Source: DATKEG01 sp035544515 (lineage in GTDB: Bacteria; Acidobacteriota; Vicinamibacteria; Fen-336). From it: DNA of 6,933 nucleotides. The translations under genes and the position numbers were made by a program. The stretch spans positions 1 through 6,933 of the forward strand of contig DATKEG010000105.1 of NCBI GenBank assembly GCA_035544515.1, written 5' to 3'. Shown here piece by piece: positions 1 through 5,696 of this stretch (positions within the stretch are counted from its first letter, which is position 1; each line of letters begins with the position of its first letter). Under the pieces are notes generated by a model, which worked only from the letters and a program-made list of their open reading frames with translations, searched no databases and was not told the DNA's origin.

Positions 1-696
1 CGCGCCGCGCGCGAAATCCAGGGTCTCCGCCGTCATGCGCTCCAGGCGGTCGACCGTGCGGACGATGAGCGCGGCCCGCTCGCGCACCTCCCGCTCCTCG
101 ACCGGGGCGTCCGCGAGCAGCTCGGCGTACCCGCGGATGACGGTGAGGGGACCCCGGAAATCGTGCGCCAGCATCCCGGCCATGGTGCCGAGCGCGGCCA
201 TGCGCTCGGAGGCGAGCAGCTCCGCGAGGTAGAGGTGGTTCTCCAGGGCGAGCGCCGAGCGGCAGGCGATCAGCCACACCAGGCGCGCCTCCGAAGGCTC
301 GAAGGGCTGCCGGCGCCGGCGCGGGCGCAGGGAAAGGACGAGCGTGCCCACCAGGCCGGTGCGCGCGCGCAGCGGCACCAGAGCGGCGTCCGTGCTCGCG
401 CCCGGCGTCTCCAGGAGCGACCCTTCCGAGACGAGCCAGCGCGGGTGCGGCGTGGAGGCGTCCGGCGTCCGCCCGGAGACGGGGCGCACGTGCGACTCGC
501 CGGGCTTGACCGTCTGGAAGCGCTCGAGCTTGCGGTCCCAGACCAGGAGCGTGGCGCCGCGCAGCCGCAGCGCGCGGGGCAGCTCCACCGTCAGCAGGCG
601 GGCGAGGGCGTCGAGGTCGGGCGTCTCCAGCACGCGCTCGGCGAGGCGGCGCAGGACCGGCCGGAGCGAGCTGGTGCGGCGGGAAGGTGGCGCCAC
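1..696 (-). CDS. GAF-domain sensor histidine kinase, N-terminal part (C-terminus beyond left edge)
   Basis: This is the front part of a two-component sensor kinase, read leftwards in the frame whose codons end at multiples of 3; the frame is open through position 1. Counting from a GTG at 694-696, residues about 18-130 look like a GAF-type sensing domain (alternating strands, with WDRKLERF near 53-60 and LVGTLVLSLRP near 115-125). A helix follows, then a HisKA dimerisation/phosphoacceptor segment with H178 in the H-box LAHDFRGPLTVIRGYAELL. The ATP-binding domain should lie outside the window. No transmembrane segment is visible, so the kinase is probably cytoplasmic. The start is uncertain: there is no ATG in the frame and no good Shine-Dalgarno before the GTG; GTG at 631-633 is an alternative. 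It is divergent from the ABC operon and shares its control region. Its signal and partner regulator cannot be told from this window. Confidence 0.85.
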   Translation of the reverse strand, partial: MAPPSRRTSSLRPVLRRLAERVLETPDLDALARLLTVELPRALRLRGATLLVWDRKLERFQTVKPGESHVRPVSGRTPDASTPHPRWLVSEGSLLETPGASTDAALVPLRARTGLVGTLVLSLRPRRRRQPFEPSEARLVWLIACRSALALENHLYLAELLASERMAALGTMAGMLAHDFRGPLTVIRGYAELLADAPVEEREVRERAALIVRTVDRLERMTAETLDFARGA

Positions 697-710
697 GGGG
701 CGGAGACGCG

Positions 711-740
711 TTGACAGCCCGAAAACGGCGTCGCTATGAT
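711..740 (+). promoter_or_regulatory. Near-consensus sigma70 promoter of the ABC operon
   Basis: A perfect -35 hexamer TTGACA (711-716) is followed after 18 bp by the -10 hexamer TATGAT (735-740), five of six bases matching consensus. Transcription should start near 747, giving a leader of about 127 nt before the ATPase ATG at 874. No other strong promoter is seen inside the four-gene operon, so this one probably drives all of it. The -10 overlaps a perfect palindrome (731-745), so a repressor bound there would block the promoter. The match is seen in the sequence; promoter activity is inferred. Confidence 0.75.
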
Positions 741-745
741 AGCGA
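731..745. promoter_or_regulatory. Perfect 15-bp palindrome over the -10: candidate operator
   Basis: TCGCTAT-G-ATAGCGA is a perfect 7-bp inverted repeat around one central base, and it contains the whole -10 hexamer of the ABC operon promoter. It could be the binding site of a dimeric repressor, the basis of a symmetric bidirectional promoter, or both. Symmetry stops at 730/746. No regulator that would bind it is encoded in the window; the neighbouring histidine kinase acts through an unseen response regulator. Confidence 0.45.
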
Positions 746-764
746 TTCTCTGCCGCGCGGCCAA
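735..764 (-). promoter_or_regulatory. Candidate divergent promoter for the histidine kinase, sharing the same -10
   Basis: On the minus strand the same bases read TATCAT (740 down to 735), five of six matching consensus. A partial -35, TTGGCC (764 down to 759), lies 18 bp upstream. The predicted start is near 728, about 32 nt before the kinase GTG. The -35 is weak (TTG only), so this would be the weaker of the two directions. It is supported mainly by the symmetric TATNATA core, a known cause of bidirectional initiation in bacteria. Confidence 0.4.
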
Positions 765-792
765 CGCCCGCGAGGGCGGCCTGGCGCCGCTT

Positions 793-807
793 CGAGTCGC
801 TGACTCG
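793..807. repeat. Perfect inverted repeat in the operon leader
   Basis: CGAGTC-GCT-GACTCG is a 6-bp perfect inverted repeat with a 3-nt loop, about 47 nt into the predicted leader of the ABC operon. It can form a small RNA hairpin. There is no U-tract after it, so it is not an intrinsic terminator. It could instead be a protein-binding site or have no function. Confidence 0.35.
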
Positions 808-857
808 TCGCGCGTTCCACCGGGGAACCACGCCTGGCTGCGCCGGCTCCAACGGTG

Positions 858-873
858 GAAGACGGGAGTCTTC
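858..873 (+). promoter_or_regulatory. Hairpin holding the Shine-Dalgarno of the ABC ATPase in its loop
   Basis: GAAGAC-GGGA-GTCTTC is a perfect 6-bp stem with a GGGA tetraloop. The Shine-Dalgarno GGGAG (864-868) occupies the loop plus the first stem base, and the stem ends at the base just before the ATG at 874. This SD, 5 nt from the ATG, supports 874 as the start rather than the in-frame ATG at 736. The structure could modulate translation of the first operon gene; folding in the cell is inferred. Confidence 0.55.
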
Positions 874-1863
874 ATGATCGAAGTCGAGAACCTGACCAAG
901 AGGTACGGACGGCACACCGCGGTCGACGGCATCTCGTTCAAGGTGATGAAGGGCGAGATCCTCGGGTTCCTGGGCCCCAACGGCGCCGGGAAGACCACGA
1001 CCATGCGCATCCTGACCTGCTACCTGCCGCCCACGGAGGGAAAGGCGCGCGTGGCCGGCTTCGACGTGTTCGAAGAGCCCCTGGAGGTGAAGAAGCGTGT
1101 CGGTTACACGCCGGAGACCCCCCCGCTCTACCCGGACATGGCGGTCCGCGAGTTCCTGGAGTTCTGCGCGCGCATCAAGGGCGTGCCGGCCGCTTCGCGC
1201 CCGCGACGCCTGGACGACGCCATGGAGAAGACGCGCATCGCGGACGTGCGGGGCAAGCTCATCGGGCGGCTGTCCAAGGGCTATCGCCAGCGCGTGGGCC
1301 TGGCCCAGGCCCTCCTGGGCAACCCGGAGGTGCTGATCCTCGACGAGCCCACAGCCGGCCTCGATCCCAAGCAGATCATCGAGACCCGGGAGCTGATCCG
1401 CGGCCTGGGCGGCGAGCACACCATCATCCTGTCCACGCACATCCTGCCCGAGGTCTCCATGGTCTGCGGGCGGGTCGTGATCATCAACGAGGGCCGCGTG
1501 GTGGCGGAGGACACGCCCGAGAACCTGACCCATCGGCTGCGCGGGGCCGCCACGCTGCGCCTCGAGGTGCGGGCCGACGCGGCGGAGGCGCTCGAGGTCG
1601 TCCAGACGGTGCCGGGAGTGGCCGCGGTGAGGCCACGCCCCGGCCCCGGCCCCGGCGTCGCGGCCTTCGAGCTCGACCCCGAGCCGGGCGCGGACGTGCG
1701 GCCGGAGCTGGCTCGCGCGGTGGTGGGCCGCGGCTTCGACCTGCTCGCGCTGCAGCAGGTGGGCATGAGCCTGGAGGACATCTTCCTGCACCTGACCACC
1801 ACGGAACCGCAGACGGACCAAGCGCCGCCGGCCGCGGTGCCGGCGGGGGAGGTGACGGCGTGA
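874..1863 (+). CDS. ABC transporter ATP-binding protein, GldA-like (ABC-2 exporter class)
   Basis: This is the 329-residue cytoplasmic ATPase that powers the exporter formed with the next genes. The Walker A GPNGAGKT is at 34-41, and the Q-loop position carries Glu (E81 in GYTPETPPLY), as is common in this subfamily. The signature motif has the GldA-type form LSKGYRQR (133-140) rather than LSGGQ. Walker B LILDEPTAGLD is at 154-164, with D157 and catalytic E158, and the switch His is H189 in STHILPE. Residues from about 225 form the C-terminal domain typical of ABC-2 ATPases, after which comes an Ala/Pro-rich tail. The ATG at 874 has an SD 5 nt upstream and starts exactly where family members do (IEVENLTKRYG). 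The in-frame ATG at 736 lies inside the promoter -10 and would add 46 unrelated residues. The stop overlaps the GTG of the permease gene. Confidence 0.95.
   Translation: MIEVENLTKRYGRHTAVDGISFKVMKGEILGFLGPNGAGKTTTMRILTCYLPPTEGKARVAGFDVFEEPLEVKKRVGYTPETPPLYPDMAVREFLEFCARIKGVPAASRPRRLDDAMEKTRIADVRGKLIGRLSKGYRQRVGLAQALLGNPEVLILDEPTAGLDPKQIIETRELIRGLGGEHTIILSTHILPEVSMVCGRVVIINEGRVVAEDTPENLTHRLRGAATLRLEVRADAAEALEVVQTVPGVAAVRPRPGPGPGVAAFELDPEPGADVRPELARAVVGRGFDLLALQQVGMSLEDIFLHLTTTEPQTDQAPPAAVPAGEVTA
1637..1656. repeat. Short GCCCCG tandem repeat within the ATPase gene
   Basis: A 6-bp unit GCCCCG is repeated about 3.3 times, encoding the Pro-Gly alternation RPGPGPG in the C-terminal domain of the ATPase. 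The minus strand carries three runs of GGGG separated by CC, with a possible fourth run farther off, so it has some G-quadruplex potential. The length could vary by slippage in multiples of 6 bp without a frameshift. Confidence 0.5.
1848..1854 (+). promoter_or_regulatory. Shine-Dalgarno deciding the GTG start of the permease
   Basis: GGAGGTG lies 5 nt before the GTG at 1860-1862, inside the last codons of the ATPase gene. It is the strongest SD in the operon. It fixes the permease start at that GTG although the reading frame stays open far upstream, antisense-free but only as a shadow of the ATPase gene. Confidence 0.75.
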
Positions 1864-2648
1864 CCGCGCTCGGCAACGTATGGGCGCTCGTCCGGAAGGA
1901 GTGGCGCCACTACTTCGGCAGCCCCATCGCGTACGTGGTGCTCGCGGTGTGGACGGCCCTGTTCGGCAGCTTCTTCTACAGCGCGCTCGTCTTCTTCCTG
2001 CGCCGCTCGATGATGGCCGGCCAGATGGAGTTCGGCGGCGCGCCGAAGATGTCGCTCAACGAATGGGTCATCTCGCCCGTGCTGCACAACATGGCCGTGG
2101 TGGCGCTCTTCGTCGCCCCCATGCTCACCATGCGCCTCTTCGCCGAGGAGAAGAAGCAGGGCACCATGGAGCTCCTGGGTACCGCGCCCATCACCAACCT
2201 GCAGATCGTGCTCGGCAAGTTCTTCGCCGCCGCGGGGCTGTACGCGACCATGATCCTGGCCGGGCTGCTGAACATGGCCTTCATCTGGTATCACGCGTCG
2301 AGCAAGCCCGAGTGGAAGCCCGTGCTCACCGCGTCGCTGGGCCTGCTGCTCTTCGGGTGCTGCTTCATCGCGCTCGGCACCTTCGTCTCCACGCTGACGC
2401 GCAACCAGATCATCGCGGGGATCGTGTCGTTCTGCCTCTTCCTGCTGCTCTGGATCCTGGACTGGGCGGCGGATCCCGCGGCCACCGGCTTCGGGAAGGT
2501 CGTCTCCGAGCTGGCCGTCACCCGCCACCTCGAGGACATGATCAAGGGGGTCCTGGCCTTGAAAGACGTGGTCTTCTACCTGAGCTTCATCACGTTCGGC
2601 CTGTTCCTGGCCCACCAGTCGGTGGAGAGCCAGCGCTGGAGGGCTTGA
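1860..2648 (+). CDS. ABC-2 type transporter permease, GldF-like
   Basis: This is the 262-residue inner-membrane permease of the ABC exporter. After a cytoplasmic N-terminus typical of the family (VRKEWRHYFGSPIAYV), six hydrophobic segments are visible at about 22-44, 72-92, 115-142, 154-175, 183-202 and 235-252. Between segments 2 and 3 lies the conserved ABC-2 loop RLFAEEKKQGTMELLGTAP (92-110), expected to contact the ATPase. The start is the GTG at 1860, which overlaps the ATPase stop in GTGA and has a strong SD 5 nt upstream. The GldG-like gene starts 4 bp after its stop. ATPase and permease probably work as homodimers, with the next two proteins as auxiliary parts. GldF relatives occur outside gliding Bacteroidota with unknown cargo, so the substrate is not predicted. 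Confidence 0.93.
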   Translation: MTALGNVWALVRKEWRHYFGSPIAYVVLAVWTALFGSFFYSALVFFLRRSMMAGQMEFGGAPKMSLNEWVISPVLHNMAVVALFVAPMLTMRLFAEEKKQGTMELLGTAPITNLQIVLGKFFAAAGLYATMILAGLLNMAFIWYHASSKPEWKPVLTASLGLLLFGCCFIALGTFVSTLTRNQIIAGIVSFCLFLLLWILDWAADPAATGFGKVVSELAVTRHLEDMIKGVLALKDVVFYLSFITFGLFLAHQSVESQRWRA

Positions 2649-2652
2649 GGCG

Positions 2653-4281
2653 ATGAGGGCCTTGAACTGGCGGCGGGCGATCGACTTCCTCGCCCCGCTC
2701 GGACTCGTGATCATCGTCGGCGCCGAGGCCTGGCAGCGCGCGGGCCGCAACCTGCCGGGCCAGGAGCGCTACTACCTGGCGGCGGGCCTCGCGCTCGTCT
2801 TCCTCCACCTGTCGCTGCGCTGGGACGAGCTCACGCGCTACGTCGGCCATCGCCAGATGAGGTACGGGGCCAACACGTTCGTGCTGGTGGCGGTCGTGCT
2901 CGGGATCCTGGTCGGGGTCAACTACCTCGTCTACCGCCACGACAAGCAGTGGGACCTCACCAAGGGGCAGCGCTACAGCCTGTCCGACCAGACCAAGAAG
3001 GTGCTGGCCGGCCTCGGCGAGGACGTGACCGTCTGGTACTTCCAGCGCGCCGCCCAGCTGCGCGAGGCCGAGGATCGGATGGGCCGCTTCACGCGCCTGT
3101 CACCCCGGCTCAAGGTCCAATACGTGGACCCCGTGGCCAACCCCGGACGAGCGCAGGAGTTCGACGCCCGCGGACCCTATCCGCTGCTGGTGGTCGAGCG
3201 CGGAGAGCGGCGCGAGCGCGCCAGCAACGATTCCGAGCAGGACGTGGTCAACGCGATCATCAAGGTCACCCGCGACACGACCAAGACGGTGTGCTTCGCG
3301 GAGGGCTCGGGCGAACGCGACCCCGGAGACGGGGGCGAGCGCGGCTACTCGGGCGTGAAGGCGGCCCTCGAGAAGAACCAGTACCAGACCCAGCAGGTGC
3401 TCCTGGCGCGTGAGCCGGAGGTGCCGGAGGCCTGCACCGTGCTCGTGGTGGCCGGGCCGGAGCGCGACCTGCTCCCGCACGTCGTGGACTCGGTGCGCCG
3501 CTACGTGGCCGGGGGCGGCAAGGCCATGGTCATGGTGGAGCCGCCGCTCAAGCAGGACCATCCCAACCTGACCGGCCTGCTCAAGGAATGGAAGATCGAG
3601 GCGGGGAAGGACGTGGTCGTGGACGTTTCGCCGATGGGCCAGGTCTTCGGCACCGGTGCCCTGACGCCCATCGCCGTCCAGTACCCGTACCACGAGATCA
3701 CGAAGGACTTCCGCCTCATGACCGCGTTCCACACCGCTCGCAGCATGAAGGCGGGGACGGAGGGCACGGCCGGCGTCTCCGCCCAGAACCTGGTGGAGAC
3801 GGCGCCGGCGTCGTGGGCCGAGTCGGACGTCACGCTGAAGGAGCCCATCCAGATGGACGAGGGCAAGGACACCCGCGGGCCCGTGTCGCTGGGCGCCGTG
3901 GCCACGGTGCCGGTGGCGACGCCCTCGCCATCGCCGTCGCCCGCGGCCTCCGCCTCGCCGGGTGCGGAGCCGTCCCCTTCGCCCAGCCCCTCCGAGCCCC
4001 CCGCCCCGCCGCGTGAGGGCCGGGTGGTGGCGTTCGGAGACGCCGACTTCGCGAGCAACCAGCTCCTCTCGTTCGAAGGCAACCAGGACTTCCTCTTGAA
4101 CACGGTGGCCTGGCTGGCCGAGGACGCCGACCTCATCTCCGTGCGGCCCCGCGAGCCCGACGACCACCGCATGTTCCTGAGCGTGCAGCAGCAGCAGACG
4201 ATCTGGCTCGTCTCGCGCTGGCTCATCCCCGGCGCCTTCGTCGTCGCCGGCATCATGAGCTGGTGGCGGCGCCGGGCATGA
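2653..4281 (+). CDS. GldG-like ABC transporter auxiliary membrane protein (ABC_transp_aux family)
   Basis: This 542-residue membrane-anchored protein belongs to the GldG / ABC_transp_aux (PF09822-type) family, the partner of GldF-like permeases. Hydrophobic segments lie at about 11-27, 40-55 and 73-94; the family start motif WDLTKGQRYSLS follows at 100-111. A large extracytoplasmic region comes next (EQDVVNAIIKVTR near 196-208, CFAEGSGERD near 214-223), then a closing conserved strand GRVVAFGDADFASN (456-469). A C-terminal helix (about 518-536) ends in WWRRRA, so both ends should be cytoplasmic. Residues 423-453 are a Ser/Pro/Ala insert just before the GDADF motif. An SD, GGAGGG (2638-2643), sits 9 nt before the ATG. 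The stop overlaps the next gene's ATG in ATGA. It probably binds or gates substrate outside the membrane; the exact role is unknown for the family. Confidence 0.9.
   Translation: MRALNWRRAIDFLAPLGLVIIVGAEAWQRAGRNLPGQERYYLAAGLALVFLHLSLRWDELTRYVGHRQMRYGANTFVLVAVVLGILVGVNYLVYRHDKQWDLTKGQRYSLSDQTKKVLAGLGEDVTVWYFQRAAQLREAEDRMGRFTRLSPRLKVQYVDPVANPGRAQEFDARGPYPLLVVERGERRERASNDSEQDVVNAIIKVTRDTTKTVCFAEGSGERDPGDGGERGYSGVKAALEKNQYQTQQVLLAREPEVPEACTVLVVAGPERDLLPHVVDSVRRYVAGGGKAMVMVEPPLKQDHPNLTGLLKEWKIEAGKDVVVDVSPMGQVFGTGALTPIAVQYPYHEITKDFRLMTAFHTARSMKAGTEGTAGVSAQNLVETAPASWAESDVTLKEPIQMDEGKDTRGPVSLGAVATVPVATPSPSPSPAASASPGAEPSPSPSPSEPPAPPREGRVVAFGDADFASNQLLSFEGNQDFLLNTVAWLAEDADLISVRPREPDDHRMFLSVQQQQTIWLVSRWLIPGAFVVAGIMSWWRRRA
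3919..4011 (+). repeat. Ser/Pro low-complexity insert in the GldG-like protein
   Basis: About 31 codons encode a Thr/Ser-Pro-Ala stretch (blocks of SPSPSP, then SPSPSPSEPPAPP) with no predicted fold. It lies in the extracytoplasmic part, directly before a conserved strand, and so looks like a flexible inserted tether. The codons are imperfect repeats of TCG/CCG types, consistent with growth by slippage. Confidence 0.7.
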
Positions 4282-5648
4282 CGAAGCACCCCTTCTGGAA
4301 GACGTACGTGGCCGTCGGCGTGGCCGCCGCGCTGGGCGCCTACCTGTGGTTCGTCGAGCGCAAGCGCGAGATCAAGCCGGACGGCCCGGCCAAGGAGAAG
4401 GTGTTCGCGCTCGACAAGTCGAAGGTCGAAGAGCTGACCGTCTCCTCTCCGGGCGCCGAGGAGGTGCGGGTGGTCAAGGAGGGCGACGGCTGGCGGCTGG
4501 CCGCTCCCCTGCAGGCCGCCGCCGACAAGAGCGAGGTGGACGCGCTCGTCTCCAGCCTGGAGAGCCTGGAGATGGAGGAGGTGGTGGCCGAGACCCCGGG
4601 CGACCTCGGCCAGTTCGGGCTGACCGACCCGCGGACCGCGGTCGGCGTGCGCGTGCAGGGCGCCACCGACGCGGTCAAGCTGCTCGTCGGCGAGAAGACG
4701 CCCGACGGCGGCGCGCTCTACGCCAAGCTCGCGGCGCTCCCCCGCGTCTTCACCATTTCCTCGTACCTCGAGGGTACGTTGGCCAAGAAGCCGTCCGACC
4801 TGCGCGACCGCGACGTGCTCCACGTCAAGCGCGACGCGGTCAAGACGGTCGCCGTCACCGGGCCGCAGGGTTCATACGCCCTGGCCCGCGACGAGCGCGG
4901 CGAGTGGGGGTTCACCGAGCCGTTCCCCACGCGCGCCGGCCGCTGGTCGGTGGACGGCCTCCTGGGCACGCTCGAGAACCTGCGCTTCGACTCCGTGGCC
5001 GCGGAGCAGGCGGCCGCCCTCGAGAAGTTCGGCCTCGCCTCGCCCGCCCGGACCGTGACCCTGGGCCTGAACGAGGGCGGCGCCAAGACCCTCGAGATCG
5101 GCGCCAGGGTCGCGGGCGAGGACAACAAGTACTACGCCCGGGAGAGGGCGAGCGCCTTGGTCGCGGTCGTCCCCGGCGCGGTGGTGGACGACCTGGCCAA
5201 GGGCATGGGCGAGCTGCGCGCGAAGCGCCTGCTCGAGGTGGCGACCTACGAGACGCAGGGCATCGAGGTCCTGCAGGACGGCGTGACGCGGAAGTACGAG
5301 CGCTCCTCGAGCAAGGACCAGGACGGCGTCGACGTCTACAAGTGGAAGCGCACGGCGCCCGACGCCAAGGACCTCGACACCAACACCGTGCAGGACGCGC
5401 TGTTCGCCCTCGGCGGGGTGGAGGCCACCGAGTTCATCGACCGGCCGGCCGGGCTCGAAGCGTACGGCCTGGATCGGCCCGCGCTGAAGGTCACGCTGAC
5501 CTACGAAGGCGGCAACCGCCCGCCGGCCTGGATCGAGATCGGCAGGAAGGACGGCGCCGCCCACGCGCGCCGCGCCGGCGACGACTCCATCCTGAAGATC
5601 GACCCGGCCAAGGCGGACGAGATCCTGAAGTCGTTCGGCGGGCTGTAG
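4278..5648 (+). CDS. Membrane-anchored DUF4340 protein, last gene of the ABC operon
   Basis: This 456-residue protein has one N-terminal membrane anchor (about 7-25), after which the rest should lie outside the inner membrane. It belongs to the DUF4340 family, whose biochemical role is unknown and which often follows GldG-like genes. The body is three copies of one unit. Each has an aromatic-centred strand (W72, W210, W356), a [F/Y]GL turn about 40 residues later (113-115, 251-253, 396-398), and a V/IG strand 23-25 residues further on (G138, G275, G422), usually followed by a short stretch like DGxxYA. The ATG at 4278 overlaps the previous stop in ATGA and begins a sensible anchor (MTKHPFWKTYV). 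An in-frame GTG at 4263 would add only MAAPG and has a worse context. Coupling implies assembly with the GldF/GldG-like proteins; no catalytic residues are recognisable. Confidence 0.88.
   Translation: MTKHPFWKTYVAVGVAAALGAYLWFVERKREIKPDGPAKEKVFALDKSKVEELTVSSPGAEEVRVVKEGDGWRLAAPLQAAADKSEVDALVSSLESLEMEEVVAETPGDLGQFGLTDPRTAVGVRVQGATDAVKLLVGEKTPDGGALYAKLAALPRVFTISSYLEGTLAKKPSDLRDRDVLHVKRDAVKTVAVTGPQGSYALARDERGEWGFTEPFPTRAGRWSVDGLLGTLENLRFDSVAAEQAAALEKFGLASPARTVTLGLNEGGAKTLEIGARVAGEDNKYYARERASALVAVVPGAVVDDLAKGMGELRAKRLLEVATYETQGIEVLQDGVTRKYERSSSKDQDGVDVYKWKRTAPDAKDLDTNTVQDALFALGGVEATEFIDRPAGLEAYGLDRPALKVTLTYEGGNRPPAWIEIGRKDGAAHARRAGDDSILKIDPAKADEILKSFGGL
4482..5645 (+). repeat. Three tandem protein-level repeats in the DUF4340 protein
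   Basis: Three diverged units have aligned landmarks: W72/W210/W356, then FGL, FGL, YGL at 113, 251 and 396, then VG/IG/IG at 138, 275 and 422. The period is 138 then about 145 residues. Spacing inside the unit is nearly constant (41, 41 and 40 residues from W to the aromatic-Gly-Leu motif). The copies are far diverged at DNA level, so the duplication is old. Confidence 0.7.
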
Positions 5649-5696
5649 CTCCGACGGCTTCGATCCGTGGCGCCGCGTGGACGCGGACGCGGGACG
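5649..5696. other. Convergent intergenic gap with a small GC hairpin, no clear terminator
   Basis: Only 48 bp separate the stop of the DUF4340 gene from the stop of the convergent isomerase gene. A self-complementary stretch CCGCG-TGGA-CGCGG (5 bp stem, 4-nt loop) spans 5674-5685 within the longer symmetric run 5673-5686. There is no T-tract on either side. It might act as a weak bidirectional stop, or termination may be Rho-dependent. Confidence 0.25.

Noticed and set aside
163..739. Plus-strand open frames in the histidine kinase region
   Set aside because: The minus-strand frame encodes a recognisable GAF and HisKA segment; the plus frames have no family features.
736..873. N-terminal extension of the ABC ATPase from the in-frame ATG at 736
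   Set aside because: The ATG lies within the promoter -10, the extra 46 residues match nothing in the family, and ATG 874 has an SD and the canonical N-terminus.
855..1859. Open frame continuing upstream of the permease, giving an apparent 597-residue protein
   Set aside because: The upstream part is an Arg/Gly/Pro-rich shadow of the ATPase gene; GTG 1860 with a strong SD is the natural start.
1281..2750. Long antisense open frame of 489 codons
   Set aside because: It lies opposite two well-supported transporter genes, its composition is typical of GC-rich shadow frames, and it has no recognisable domain.
4263..4277. GTG at 4263 as start of the DUF4340 gene
   Set aside because: It adds five residues and a deeper overlap without a better SD; ATG 4278 in the ATGA overlap is the usual coupled start.
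3501..4823. Long antisense open frame of 440 codons opposite the GldG-like and DUF4340 genes
   Set aside because: Low-complexity His/Arg/Gly-rich translation with no family signal; both sense genes are secure.
5673..5686. Intrinsic terminator between the convergent genes
   Set aside because: The stem is only 5 bp with a 4-nt loop and has no T-tract on either strand; kept only as a low-confidence note.
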